Source of the DNA: Deltaproteobacteria bacterium
GTDB taxonomy: Bacteria; Myxococcota_A; UBA9160; JAFDET01
Direction: 5' to 3'
DNA length: 13,678 nt
Assembly (NCBI GenBank): GCA_019310195.1
Contig: JAFDET010000087.1
Location: 1 to 13,678 of the forward strand
Below the pieces are notes generated by a model. It did no database searches. It was not told the origin of the DNA and saw only the letters and a program-made list of their open reading frames with translations. Below, in pieces: positions 13,348 through 13,678 of this stretch. Numbering within the stretch: the stretch's first letter is position 1; each line of letters opens with the position of its first letter. Made by a program: the position numbers and the translations under genes.

Positions 13348-13678
13348 TTGCTCGTCCCCGTGAAGCGGGGGCTCGTCGCAATGCTCTTCGCCCTTGCCGC
13401 TTGTGGCGGTGACAGCGGTCAGGACTGGGACGTCGAGGGCGTCGTTCTCGACGTGAACCTGGAGTACGAGCAGGTCCTGATCGACCACAAAGAGATCGAG
13501 GGCTTCATGCCCGCCATGACGATGAACTTCGACGTGGCGGACGCGGCGCTGCTGAAAGGGGTGCAGAAGGGCCAGGGCGTGTCGTTCCGCCTGCACTACG
13601 ACGGCGAGCGCTACACGGTCACGCAGATCCGGGTGCTGTCCGAGGGGGAGGCCGCGGAGTCGGGCCTCTCCCTGGGCG
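13348..13678 (+). CDS. CusF-like copper-binding lipoprotein (cut by window end)
   Basis: Partial, at least 110 residues, open to the window edge. TTG 13348 is the preferred start because AGGAG lies 7 bases upstream; GTG 13360 and ATG 13381 are alternatives. The lipobox is LAAC with Cys19, giving a membrane-anchored protein facing the periplasm. Residues 30-95 match the CusF fold: GVVLDVNLEYEQVLIDHKEI, then EGFMPAMTMNFDVADAALLKG and GVSFRL. E. coli CusF binds Cu(I)/Ag(I) with one His, one Trp and two Met; here His47, Met57 and Met59 are present and the Trp position is approximately Met54 (GFMPAMTM), a common variant in longer proteins. In many bacteria this domain is followed by a SCO1/SenC domain, which could lie past the edge. 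It begins 10 bases after the barrel gene's stop, so the two are probably co-transcribed. Confidence 0.85.
   Translation, partial: MLVPVKRGLVAMLFALAACGGDSGQDWDVEGVVLDVNLEYEQVLIDHKEIEGFMPAMTMNFDVADAALLKGVQKGQGVSFRLHYDGERYTVTQIRVLSEGEAAESGLSLG

Overview
This is a GC-rich, densely coding window. High GC, F420-dependent and crotonase-type enzymes, a multidomain heme/beta-propeller protein and several lipoproteins suggest an uncultured soil or aquatic bacterium from the old Deltaproteobacteria (Myxococcota/Desulfobacterota/Binatota-like). That placement is inference from gene content; no rRNA or other taxonomic marker is present.

Layout. Bases 1-303 are the decayed 3' end of an IS91-like transposase, followed by about 260 bases without a gene. 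A divergent pair follows: an F420-dependent luciferase-like oxidoreductase on the minus strand and a crotonase-fold enoyl-CoA isomerase/hydratase on the plus strand. The crotonase gene runs tail-to-tail into an EamA-type membrane transporter. Divergent from the transporter is a tight three-gene operon (3289-7003): a type-B carboxylesterase, a membrane-anchored protein like gluconate 2-dehydrogenase subunit 3, and a GMC flavoprotein with a cysteine motif like that of Fe-S-containing FAD dehydrogenases. Both junctions are 4-base GTGA overlaps. A plausible joint role is ester hydrolysis followed by membrane-linked oxidation of the released alcohol.

Next come a secreted protein of unknown family with three WWA/FWA repeats, a glutathione S-transferase, and a minus-strand lipoprotein gene that shares its stop tetranucleotide with the GST and its start tetranucleotide with the next gene. 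That next gene encodes a secreted protein with a carboxypeptidase-regulatory-like domain, one CXXCH heme site and seven propeller repeats. It is translationally coupled to a Tas-like aldo/keto reductase that is broken by an internal deletion with frameshift.

The right end looks like a copper or metal handling module. It holds a small secreted CHCGC protein, a His/Met-rich outer-membrane beta-barrel-like gene carrying a frameshift and a TGA, and a CusF-like lipoprotein cut off by the window edge.

Three reading frames are broken (transposase, aldo/keto reductase, barrel protein). The transposase looks like true decay. The other two could be real decay or assembly errors, since their residual frames remain well conserved. 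I see no CRISPR array and recognise no tRNA or rRNA.
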